Assembly: GCF_008831285.2 (NCBI RefSeq)
Contig: NC_045142.1
Location: 8,842,713 to 8,906,712, forward strand
DNA: 64,000 nt
Reading direction: 5' to 3'
Source of the DNA: Nymphaea colorata
Taxonomy: Eukaryota; Streptophyta; Magnoliopsida; Nymphaeales; Nymphaeaceae
Shown piece after piece: positions 37,203 to 48,500 of the stretch. How positions within the stretch are numbered: position 1 is the first letter of the stretch; each line of letters opens with the position of its first letter. The notes beneath the pieces were generated by a model. The model saw only the letters and a list, made by a program, of their open reading frames with translations, was not told the DNA's origin and searched no databases. The translations under genes were made by a program, and so were the position numbers.

Positions 37203-40200
37203 GGGGGTAGCGGGCTGCATTAAATGCAATCAGCATGCAGTTTTTTACGTATTTGAACCAAATCTGATCCATTTGCATGCCCCTGGACACATGAAACAAT
37301 TTAGAAAGAACGCAGAAAAAGAGCAGACTCCATTCAAGTCTCAGCTCCTTCGCCAAAACAAAAACATAAGTAAACAAATAAAAAGTCCATTAATTATACG
37401 GTCAATTGTACAAACCCTTTCATTCCTTTTTCAATGATAAATGCAGTAATTCCTTTCGACCCAGCTGTTATGTCTGTTTTTGCATAAACAATCTGTCATA
37501 ATGTCATAAGATCAGTGCTGATGATTTGGATAAAGAAAGGAAAGAACAACTATCATCACTGCTACTTCAGAGGCTTTGCAAAAATAGCAACATAGTTAAT
37601 AAATAAAGAAAAATATAAAAGATCATACTTTAATCAGAAACAGAAAATTAGAAGAAGATCGATGTAAAATATAAGATGCAAATGCAGTTACATTCTGCAA
37701 TTCTTAAAAACAAATTAGCCAATCATACTTCCAAAGCTTACATGAGGAAAAAAAAATGCCTTCAGCTATTGCCTATTAGTTTCTCATGAAGATCAAATCA
37801 AGTCTTTTTATTGTATCATCTTGACTACTAAAAGCAGGAAATAGTCCACCAACCTACAGTATTTGGCCATAAAATCTACAGAAAATAAAGTTAAGATGAA
37901 ACATATCAAAAGACATGGAAAACATCAAAAAAGTGAAATTTAAATAAAATAAAAGAAGACATAAAACTAAACAAAGTACTGCAAGGCAGCTAGTCAGCAC
38001 TAAAAGCAATCCAAACAAGAACCTACCAGAGTTTGAGCGATGGGTCCATTTGTACACCACATCTTGTTGCCATTTATGACATAGCCACCGTCAACACGAT
38101 CAGCTTTGCATTTCATGCTGACAACATCAGAACCAGCTGCATCACAGAAATGCATCTTATGCGCATGTGACAAAAATTTAATGAAATAGGAAAAGTGGAA
38201 GATTTACCATTTGGCTCGCTCATTGCCAGTGCTCCAACATGCTCTCCACTAATGAGCTTAACAATGTAAAATAACAAGTTTAGAATTCTTAATCTGAAAG
38301 GAGAAGAACAGAAAATGTGTACTTGGACAAATATTGATAACTTCAAGACTCAGAAAATATTTGATCAAATATGAATTAGTCAGTTTGACCGTTCTTATAA
38401 ATATCAGCTGCACCAAAATGACCAGCAAATAGCTTGAACAACACATTTTATGCAAAAATTATGGTCATTAAAATGGTGATAGTAGCGTAATAATATGTTC
38501 CTTTTTTCTGGTACAATAAACGAGACACAGACAACTTGCTGGAATATGTCAAAAAACTATCCATACGAAAGTAATTGAGGAATTTGAATTTCAAAGGCGA
38601 GGAACCCAGTTTCTGGCTTCTCATCTTGAAAGTCCCAGGAGAAAAAAATACATAAAACACCTGATCTTGAAAATAAATAACAAAGTACATTCATTTTTAG
38701 GATCAAAAAGTAGCCTACCAGTTGAATAATAATCCATTAATTAAAACTTCAAACCCATTTAAAATCGAGAGAGGTGTAAGCATCTTAAGAAATAGTGCAA
38801 CAGCAAAACTGTTAAATCCAATTGACATGTCCAGGAGGAGAAGTACAAAGCACTTAAAAGCATAGTGCAACAGGGTTGACAATAGAAAAGCAATGAGCTT
38901 AACTATATGATAGAATTAGCAAAACCAGCTGTTGGCCAGACAGTAGCTAATCTTTCATGAAGATAAATTTTTAAAACCATTTAACACTGGCTATAAAGGA
39001 GGTTTGAATTACATAAAGGCGGTGGAAAGAAGTAAAAGAATAAAATGTTGATCTCCTGTATTTCAAAGAAGCTATTGGCAGATAAAAATGCAATAGCAGT
39101 AGCATATAAAATAAAGACATGAGAAAATCAAGGTACCTGTTGACATGCAAATACTTTAAGAGGGATACACCTTAGGGAAACAGAAACACCTCCTTAAAAT
39201 ACAAGTTTATTCTATCAACCCCAAAAAAAACACCTCAAAGTTGAGCATGCTATTCACAAACCTTGGGTAAATACTTCTTCTTTTGAGCATCATTCCCATG
39301 GCGTACCTGGAAAAGCTTTTGAAATAAATATCCACAATTTTGTGAAATTATTCTGGTTCAGATCATAAATCATTTCATATGTACCAGCTGATTAATGCAC
39401 AAGTTTGAATGTGCACCATATGAAAGGCCAACAGCTCCAGAAGCTCGACTAATTTCTTCCATTGCTATGCAATGATATGAATAACCAAGACCAAGTCCAC
39501 CATACTCCTCTATAGGAAAACGAAGATGTAAACTTCAGGAATAGTACCAATAAAATAACCGTGTCAAAATGATGAATTGTGAAAAATTGAAAATGAAAGG
39601 CTTAAAAGCATTAGCATTCAAAGGTTTTAATAAACAAATCCAGAAAAACAAACACTTCAAGAATCAACATGCAAGAAACAAGCAGAAAAGCTAATGAAAT
39701 TAAGAAACTAGTAAAGAATGGAAAATCACATCCTTATTCCTTAGCGACCAAATACAGGAGGTGTTAAGTCAAGCTACTTATCTGAATAACCAATAAAAAT
39801 CAGCATGAATCCTCTCATGTACACCACTATTCTACAAAAAAAGTAATGCCAAAATGTTCTTGCATTACTTTCCAAAAAACAGGACACCATGCTTAAAGCA
39901 CCTATCACCACCAAATCAACTCCACTTATTTTCTATGGACCAGCGGCAGCAATACAACAGGAATCTGGACCAGGCTAGACTGTGAATGGCAAGTGGAAAA
40001 ATAATAATTGGCAAAGATGAGATGCTAGCTCCCTATATTTGAAAGCAATGGATGGAGAAATGAATTTTTCTTCCTCAAATTTTACATTTGTGTACTTCCC
40101 CCAAAATGAGCCAGCCAGACAAAAAATTTTAGTGCAAATCCTGATGGCCTTTATGGAAATGGATAAATATCATGCTTGCAGATAAGCTTTTGGCAACTAA

Positions 40201-42538
40201 AGATTTACCCAACAGCAAGCTCCTTGAGTGTTCATCACAAAAGATGTTAGGATCAGTTCTGTGAATTCAGAGTTTAGACTGAATTAGTAATAAACATAAT
40301 ATTCTGGAAATGCCACAACTTCTGCAATAAGGACCTCTCACACTCAGCAAGTCCCTGTGGCTCAACAAACATAATCTGACTTTTATATTTCGTAAGAGTA
40401 TGCTTTATTGCTTTTATTAGTTATCACTCAGTATTAGAGGTTAGAAATAATTGCATATGCAGTTTCTTTCCCCCAATCCAGAAGCTTGAGCAAACCCATG
40501 CATGTCAGATGAACCAAACTTTTACAAATTGTCAGAATTAGCATGGCATTTCTGATAGGCACTTTTGGAAAACTGTAGTCTCCTTATCCCTATTTCCCAA
40601 CCACCACTTCCCTAATAAGACTTCGCGCTGTCTTCCTGCACAACCATCATTTTCTGCAACAGGGCTCCACCGAAGAGTAACTCCATCAAATCTTTGTCCA
40701 TCCTAAGCATTAGATGCTCAGCAGAAACTCATGCCATACCATAGTGTGTTTTAATTATGCTTCCCATTCTACTTTGTCACAAATGCTGCATGTGTATGCA
40801 AATATATAATAAACCTCAAAGACATAACATACAGATTTGAATTACCAATCTAAACTTGTTAGTGATTATTAAATAGCACCATAGGGCATAAACAGAAACT
40901 TAAACCTTCCTATATATAGCATAGGGTTCTGTAGGGCACTAAATTAGGATGTATCCTAGGTTCATTAGTATAAGCAACCAAAAACCAGGAAAAAGATTGG
41001 TAGGGAATAACTTGAAGCAGCAACAAGGGGCACATGGTTACGGTTCGATGAATTAGCAACTAATAAGATTGCCATTGGAGTTATGTCACATTGATGCCAA
41101 TAGAGAGATCCTGATACCAGCTTCAGCAGTTTTTTGGAGTCTACAACTGGACTGCACACAAACGGGCAAAATGTGGAAGTGGATCATCCCTGTGACATAG
41201 CCTTTGACTAACCCAACCCCCAACCAGAATCCAACGTGCATCAAATCAATGAAGCAATAAATCTTCCTCATTGACGTTATCTCCCACAACCCAATATCAC
41301 ACAATGAGGAAAAAGGGAGTTGATAATGCTATATGAATCACCTAAAGGAGTAATTCCTAATAACAACTGCTGGCACCATGGCAAAATTTTCACAGACAGT
41401 GGAAGAAATTTAGGCATTCTAAGTTATCCATGTAATATGTTAGCACTTTCAAAGGCCAAGATTAACCAGGGGATGTTGTATTTTAACTTTCTCATGACAT
41501 TTCCAGAACAACAAATAAAGTTTATAGGAATTTGCACCAATTTCCTGCAGCATACTAGAGATGAGTGAACCGCCAGTTTTGATATGCCAGAAACTAATTG
41601 TTAGTTGTACTATCACGAAAAGAAATTTGCAATAACAGTGCGTAAAAGATACTGGGCAGAAAACATATAAACAAACAATTGTGGTTTGCACATCGAAGAC
41701 ATTAAAGGCAGTTGGCATCTCCACGTGGATTTAAGATTGAACAGGGGCCAGTTCTTGCAGACAAACTAGTAGGTTAGGGCCGATTTTACTCTAATCCACA
41801 ATGGCCCTTCTTTTTTTCAGAGTTTGGACGATCATTTGATCAGCAGCTATGTAACTTGGAAGTAGGACAAACTTGGACCAGGACTCATAATCAAGACAAT
41901 GCACCACAAACTTTAAAAATTATCACGATGAGAAGTATTTCTTAGGAAAAGTAAGCATCCAGGACCTAAAACCATTGGCCAAGTCTTGACTGAAATCGTC
42001 TGGCAGCGACAGTTCATAGGGACATTAAAACAGGGATTACCTGGAGCGGTGATTCCGTGAAGATTAAAGTCCCCCATGAGCTTCCACAGATTAACATCCT
42101 AACAATGAAGAGCATCTAAGTGACCAGACTAGTATATTCACAAGAAAAAAATAGGCAGGAATATGGAAAAAATAAAAGAAAGCAAAAAGAAACGCGAAAA
42201 GTAAAACAGAAAAATGACATGGACGCGCAACCTTTGGGAAGTTGTTGGTAGCGTCCACCTTTGCTGCATGAGGAGCAATCTTATCTTGCGCAAACTGGGA
42301 AACACTTTCCTTGAACTGAACAAAAATAATGGCAGGTCATGAACCTGGCAAAAACCTATGCACAAAGCACGAATAGGACTGAAGAAAAGCTGCAGAAAAA
42401 ATGGAAGACGGTGAGGTGGGGAACCTGCTTCTGCGTATCATCAAAGAGTAGAGACGTAGTGGAGTAATTTCTTAGGACTCCAATTCTATGTTTTCCCTTC
42501 CATGCAGATGAACAGAAGATCCTTGGAATTCTGTGCAT
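29760..42538 (-). CDS. IVD: Isovaleryl-CoA dehydrogenase, mitochondrial (15 exons, 409 residues)
   Basis: Fifteen exons with GT/AG borders and consistent phases total 1230 nt: 42538-42425, 42315-42232, 42098-42041, 39509-39385, 39306-39262, 38256-38208, 38136-38027, 37492-37416, 37011-36961, 36877-36813, 35228-35074, 34940-34900, 34815-34761, 31888-31832 and 29903-29760. The product has the usual plant IVD length. It begins with a basic mitochondrial presequence ([18 protein letters not shown]) and carries acyl-CoA dehydrogenase blocks [38 protein letters not shown] and [18 protein letters not shown]. The catalytic base of this subfamily is the Glu in LDLERLVL (residue 271). The C-terminal [10 protein letters not shown] has Ala where other acyl-CoA dehydrogenases carry their base, typical of IVD. 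The flavoenzyme oxidises isovaleryl-CoA in leucine breakdown and passes electrons to ETF. No defect is visible; long repeat-filled introns spread it over 12.8 kb. Confidence 0.97.
33029..34214. mobile_element. Harbinger/Tourist-like element in an IVD intron
   Basis: Ends are imperfect inverted repeats: GGGGCCGTTTGATACG at the left, and the reverse complement of the right end, GGGGGCGTTTGATGCA. Both are flanked by TTA (33026-33028 and 34215-34217), the usual 3-bp target of PIF/Harbinger and Tourist elements. The 1186-bp interior has no transposase: it contains AT-rich subterminal inverted sequences, a polypurine minisatellite (33217-33670) and a unique 3' part. It lies in the intron between exons 13 and 14 of the dehydrogenase gene and does not touch splice sites. 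Confidence 0.75.
33217..33670. repeat. Polypurine minisatellite
   Basis: About 450 bp almost wholly A and G on the plus strand, broken mainly by ACGGC. The right part repeats a roughly 50-bp word built from GAGGAGGGAAGGAGAAGAGG and GGAAGAAGGGGAGGAGGGCA. All six frames are long because the composition avoids stops, so they are not evidence of proteins. The sequence could form triplex or G-rich structures. Confidence 0.93.
35708..35853. repeat. Diverged direct duplication, left copy
   Basis: Shares CATCAGATGCCCATCAG, GACACTATCTAATTTATAG and GGTAAT..CTCAACC with 36089-36230 in the same order and orientation. The left copy is followed by a small inserted element, and the flanking similarity resumes after it. 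Confidence 0.7.
35854..36013. mobile_element. Small hAT-like terminal-repeat element in an IVD intron
   Basis: Starts CTATGTCACATGGGTGTGG, matching the ends of the elements at 43645 and 51413. The right end is decayed (TATGACAG). The element splits one copy of a direct duplication: GCTCAACC precedes it and ACTCAATC follows it, against AACTCAACCC in the uninterrupted copy. This supports insertion with an 8-bp duplication. A TG microsatellite (35945-35966) lies inside. Confidence 0.5.
36089..36230. repeat. Diverged direct duplication, right copy
   Basis: Uninterrupted partner of 35708-35853; it serves as the empty-site reference for the element inserted in the left copy. Confidence 0.7.
37161..37207. 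repeat. (AG)n followed by a 16-base G run
   Basis: An AG microsatellite changes directly into a G homopolymer (37192-37207) inside an intron of the dehydrogenase gene. Confidence 0.95.
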
Positions 42539-43644
42539 CTTTTAACTATCCGTCTGTTGATATTCACTTTTTTTCCTTTCCTAGCGTCCTCCTCCCAAAC
42601 CTGGGGACTGCTCGAGTACGATTCTTGGTTGGAAAGCGTTCAAAGAAACGAAATCGATAATGGTTTTTTATCGAGAGAGGCAACTCCCCATCCCATCCCT
42701 CTCCTTATTGCTTATAACGTAAAAATCTAGACAAGTTTTGGGTGGGCACGCTACCTATCTTGGATCGATCCCTAGTCCAAATCCCAGTATCAATGAGAGG
42801 CCTTGCTACGCAACTTCCCGGTCTGACTTTACGAGTACGACCACCACGTTGATGAAAGAAGCAGATCGTCTTCCTCCAAAACTTATCCTGAAATACCTTG
42901 AATCGATCCCGTACAATCTTCTTCCGTCGCTTGCGCCTATCCCCCGTCTAAAAAATAAAAATTGAGAATAAAGGCAAAAAGAGAATAAAGGCAAAAAGGA
43001 TTTTATTGCTTATTTTCAAACCAAAATCTCGCCAATGCATCACATTGATGTGTCGCTTATAAGAACTGGTGGAGCTGAAAATTTGTAACTAAAAGGCATC
43101 AACATCTAAGTGATGAAAAGTGTCTTTAAATTGTCAACATAAACACAATTACTTTTTGTGGTTTTTTGTGGTTTGTGTGGGTAAGACCTATACTTTGTCA
43201 GAATTGGCCTTTGCCCATGCTTATAAGCTAAGAGGTTTTTTCCATGGCTTCTAAAGCATAGCATAACTGATCGTATTGACGACCATAAGACCACATATCA
43301 TCAATTCAATTTGCATGGGCTTTATATTCATGAGCTATAGCACAAGTTGACAGTGTACTACTGGTACAACCTCCAGATCCTAGAAGCAAAGGAAAGAGAC
43401 AAGCTCCTGTTCTCTTTGAGCAGCAATTGCACAACCACATAGAGAGCCTTCTTCAAGTTCATGAATGGAAGGTCTTTGGAATAACTCAAATAGCTTTGAA
43501 TAACGCAGTTTATTTTTTGCTACGTACACAAGTTCATATGCACTTGCGCCTACATTTCCTGATCAAATTGGAAACTTACACGAGAGTAAAAACTCCTCTA
43601 TTAATTTAATTTATGAATGACATAAAATCAACTGATCTTTAGAT

Positions 43645-43968
43645 CTAAGTCACCCGAAGTCTTTTATTTTCCTGTCGCACCTTAGTTGCATCAAGTTGGG
43701 TGCGCACCGGATATGGGTGCGGCTCCGACTCACATTCAAGCCCAGTTAAAATGTCATATTACTAAATTACTTATATAATATATGTTGTTCTGATATTTTT
43801 TTATGAAATACAATTATTCAAGTTATATACATTAAGGACTAAATTGTAATAATAATATATACATGTTTATTCTATTATATATATAATAAATAAAATAATA
43901 ATAATAATAAAATATCTTTACCGCACCTAATTTTTTTGAGATGTGACCCTAACACCCTGGTGACATAG
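43645..43968. mobile_element. Small hAT-like terminal-repeat element (324 bp)
   Basis: The left end CTAAGTCACCCG and the reverse complement of the right end, CTATGTCACCAG, are imperfect inverted repeats. They are flanked by CTTTAGAT (43637-43644) and CTTTATAT (43969-43976), an 8-bp duplication with one mismatch. The subterminal sequence has GGTGCG-type words, as in the related element at 51413. No coding capacity. Confidence 0.7.
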
Positions 43969-44012
43969 CTTTATATATTGTATATGTAGCATCCTCCGAA
44001 CTTGCATCGTTT

Positions 44013-44086
44013 TGAAAAAAATGATATAGAGAGAAGAGAGAGAGACCAAGAAAAAAATGATATAGAGAGAAGAGAGAGAGACCAAT
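44013..44086. repeat. Tandem duplication of about 37 bp
   Basis: AAAAAAATGATATAGAGAGA plus AGAGAGAGAGACCAA occurs twice in a row. Confidence 0.9.
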
Positions 44087-45593
44087 TAATTGGTTGAGTA
44101 ATTAACATTTAATCAATTATTGTCTCCGTCTCCCCGTTCTTGCTCACCTCTATCTAAAGTCTATGGAATCCGCCTAGCTAGTTCAGTAGCCACCATCCAC
44201 ATGTCAGAATCCTACCTCTCCTGGTTGGTAGGCTTGAATCCCACCAACTCCGTATCATGCCGTGATGCGAGCCGAAAGGCTTTCTTGCAAGGCTCCTTTA
44301 ATTTATGCATTAGTGACACTTAACCCATCGCTGTAACCTTACTTTAATAACAAAATCGCCTCAAATGACCGCCTTTAGGTACCGTTAGGACTTGGAAGTC
44401 TCTTGGTAACCTTGCCAAGGCCCCTCCTATTGAGGTCTTGTAACTCTATTCTTTACCCATATTCTGGGGCTCTTGACACGCTAGAAAATTGCTTATTGAT
44501 TCTATAAACTTTATTCCAATTAAACATGGAATGAAATAACATATCCAAGTTTCGTGTTAAGTAGTGTTTGATGAATTGGAATTTCCATTCTAGCAACTAT
44601 TTTGATGAAATAACAAAATAATTCTGGATTTTGCATCATCCTCTTGTGATTTCTTTCATAGTTAGAGTGTTTTCATGTTATGTCACTGGCACGGCAACTG
44701 TGTTCACAAGGTTTAATCACAAGGGTAATTTTTTCATTTAGGGGTCATATTTTCCAGTCCGCTGTTGCCCTTATAACATTTTTTTAAGCCCTTTGGAGGT
44801 TTTCCATTTTATCAGGAAAGGTATTTTTGCCATTTTCTTTGGCCTCAAACACAAACGCGCGATCACATGCTACCTATTCCCCGTCTCCTTCGTCCTGTGC
44901 AGTATAACGGAAAATAATATATACAACTTAACCTTAATTTTGTCCTCCTTTGTATCAATATATCAAAAGTAAAACCAATGACTTAGGGAGGGTGGGACTT
45001 GCCTAGGCCATCGCTTTACCCCGGCCAATAAAAAAAAATTACATTGAGAAAAATAAAATTTTTTAATTACACAATATATTTTTTGGATTTAAATTTACTT
45101 AGCCCTACTCGGATTCAAAGGTTGAACCGTCAACTCGCCCCTAAAAAAAATACTGGCTCCACCTCTGATGATCACTATGCTTTTACATATTAAGGTAGAT
45201 GACTTGTACAACATTTAAGCTTGCACCCAAGGTTTTAGGCCTTCGGACCTTGTTACAAGTGGCAAGAATAATCTCTCACTCACCTCGCCTGCCAAACCAA
45301 CTGTTTCTTTTTCTGTTTTCCTCTTTTGCTAATTACAATGTGCAGATAGGAAACCTTGACACAAAGATTGGCATAACAATCTTTGCTAATCAAGTTGAGG
45401 TTTTCCTACATAACACTGAAGTCAGGAGACTTTATGAATTTCCTCAAAGCTTGCTACTCTCGCCTTTGAGTTTTCCCTCCCTGCTGCGACGGGCGCATTT
45501 GGGAGGAGCTCACTCTCTCTCCCTGAGTTCCTCGAAAGCCTCTCCTCCTGCATCATTCTTTACGGTCTGTTCTTCACGAGAGATAGAGAGAGA

Positions 45594-48500
45594 ATGGAGG
45601 AGACGATGGAGAGGAGCCCCAAGGGGAGGGCGACCCCTAAGTTCAGCGTGTATGAGAACCCGGTGCTATCGGCAGCCCTGACGGCGAGGAGCGTCCGCCC
45701 TTCCACTACAACCCTTCTCCTTTTCCTCTTCGCCCTCCTAGCCGCCGCTTCCGCCATCATCTCCCTCGCTTCCAGGTCCTATGCATCCTCATCTTCTCCA
45801 GTTACGACCTTTCTTATTTCTTTCTCTGGGTGGACTTAGTGAGGGGGTCTTGCTGGTTAGGGATCGCATTCTAGCTACAGGGTAAGCTAACACTGCTTTT
45901 GAGAGACAGACACTTTGAGGGTCGGTTTGGGGACCAGTGGGTCCTTTCTTTTGTTATGAGAATTCCTGGGAATGACTCATTATGTTGGTTATTTCGTGCT
46001 CTACATTTGAAGATGAAGAACATGTTATCCAGCAAACAGTCAAGGTGTTTTTTCAAATGCACCAGCATGATTGGTTTCCACTTTCTGTTTCGAATATATT
46101 TTTTTTTCTAGTACTCGTCCGCCTAAAGGTAATCTAATTACGTAAGAAGTATGTGATTTCTTGTTTGTAGATTCTTATTTAGATAACATTGTAGAAGCTA
46201 AACAAGAAGGTCACCTGGTTGAACGTACTATTTTCTCCGTAAGTGGGCTGTGTGTGTGTGCATATTCCCTAATACATCTTTAATGGTCTTATGCTGTTCT
46301 AGACAAGAGACAGACATTCAAGTGGATTTCTTATCATACTTCATCCGTTGTATGAAGTGCTGGGCTTTTTAGATCTTTTATTTTATCTGCTATAGGCCGA
46401 GAAAGTTGGATTAATCATATTGTTCGCTGTTGATTGCTACATATCAGTTATAATTTGTTTTCTAATAAATATGAAGGATCATCTTTTGAATTTTGATGTC
46501 CTTGCGGAGGTCCCTTTTCTGTCACTTTGTCTGTATAAATTTCCGTCCAGTATGTGCTTGATCAAATGCTCCATTCATATGACATTTGCTTATTACTATT
46601 TTTTATATTTGTTGAAGGGAAGAGATGTTTGTGGAGTACTTGAAGTCCATTCATGTATCACAGAGTACAGCTGGTAAGTTTGTGGTGCGCATTTTTATGT
46701 TTTATATTGGCATTCATGCCTCGTATCTCTCATGGCTATTGCAGGATTTTTTACTAAGGTAACGAAAATAGTTCTGTTGTTCATTTTGCTGGGAGCTGTA
46801 TCCGCTTTTATTCAAGCATTTTCTTTACAAAGATCAAGGAACGTTGGTTTGTCATCACCATTGCATTCTTCTCAAGTCACAAAAGGGCATGGCGAGCTAA
46901 CCAAGCATCAGCAAGAGCTTCTTGGATTAAAGACAAAGTCAGCTACAAAAGTGGACTCTGACTTTCTGGATCACATTAGTGCACATCAGAAATCGAAGGC
47001 AACACAGCCTCCGACAACATCACCAGCTAATGTACTTGTTCCTGTTCATACTCCAGTCACAAACCTAACATATTCATCAAGAGTTGTGACTGGCAAACGT
47101 AGTGATGGAAAGACAGTTTCTCACACTCCTAGTGGAAGGTTGCCTTCTGCTTCTCTTTCTCCAAATCTTGTTACTGCATCTAGATCTCAAGGATCGAGCC
47201 ATGGCACACGCTCTCTGGATAGGCCGTATACGACTCCTAGGTTAAAGCAAAGGTCAGCTTTCTCTAAAGAAATCTCAAGTGAAGAGATGCTTGAAAACTT
47301 TTTAGCAGATTTAGATGAGAAATTTTTGGAATCTGCTACAAAATCTACCACACCGAGCCAAAGTCTTATGACTCCTCCTCCCACTCTTCATGGTGTGGGG
47401 GTGGCTGGTCATAGCCCTATCACTAGTTCAGTTTCTGGGACTACGAGGAGCACACCATTGAGGCCTGTGAGGGCATCTCCAAGTTCACAGAAGTACAGCA
47501 CAACACCAAAAAAAGGTGAGGGTGATCTTCCTCCTCCGATGACACTGGAACAGTCTATTGAAGCCTTCGGTCACCTGGGTGTTTATCCTCATATTGAGCA
47601 GTGGAGGGACCGTCTCAGGCAATGGTTTTCTGCTGTTTTATTGAAACCACTTCTGGAAAAAATCGAAGCAAGTCATGTTCAGGTTCCATATTTTCCTGAT
47701 GATTTAATGGATAATTTCTGCTTCAGTTCTGTAGAGGTTGTGTTCATGGCTGGTATCTGTTAGCAATTTGATCTTGACGGACAATACATTTTGCATGATT
47801 TATGCAGGTCATGCAGACAGCTGCTAAAGTTGGCATTTCTATCTCCATAAATCAAGTTGGAAGTGCTTTACCATATGAAGCAGCTTCCAGTAATGCACCT
47901 CCTGTTGACGGGGCAAACGAATGGCAGTCCACTTATATGCTTGATGAAGATGGGATTCTTCACCAGCTACGCGCAACTCTTCTGCAAGCGCGTGATGGCT
48001 CTGCCTGTGAGTTTTTCTAGAAAATAGATTGCTTAGTTCTGCCATCTTTGGAGATCCGACTAAATTTGTACCAGGAATTTGCTTTTGTTCATTTCAATTT
48101 TCACGATTGTTTTGCTGTTTTCACTTGTAACTAGAGGTCTTGCTGACTGTTATTTGTGTTTTCTGTTCATCTGGGAGTCCCCCATTTTTGTTGGTATTAT
48201 TTCAAAAATGTTTCTGAACATATTTAATGTTGTATCATTGTGTTTTCAGCTCATTTTTCTATCATTGGTTTACAACATCCACAACAGAGCCCTTTCCTAC
48301 CTGTTATCCAAGAATGTGTAGATGCAATCACTGAACACCAGAGGCTTCATGCACTATTGAAGGGAGAGTTAGTGAAGGGTTTGCTACCTCAAAGTAGTGT
48401 TCGAGCTGACTACACAGTACAAAGGATTAGAGGTAAAAATCTAGTCTATCTCATTATGCTTGCCTAGTTGGTGCTATGGTAGTTTGTTGCAGTTAAAATT

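Larger units (their letters stand above)
42539..45593. other. Intergenic region between two divergent genes
   Basis: This 3-kb stretch should hold the promoters of the minus-strand dehydrogenase gene and the plus-strand TMEM209-like gene. I find no other gene. It contains a terminal-repeat element (43645-43968), a short tandem duplication (about 44013-44086) and AT-rich sequence. No convincing TATA element can be assigned. Confidence 0.6.

Noticed and set aside
41081-41200. TTATGTCACA and TGTGACATAG inverted words 120 bp apart in an IVD intron, like ends of the hAT-like family
   Set aside because: The flanking 8 bp do not match (CATTGGAG and CCTTTGAC) and the interior lacks the family's subterminal words, so chance cannot be excluded.
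45199-45681. A 160-codon frame ahead of and overlapping the TMEM209-like start
   Set aside because: Overlaps exon 1 in a different frame and is Ser/Leu-rich leader sequence. The downstream ATG frame splices correctly to conserved exons.
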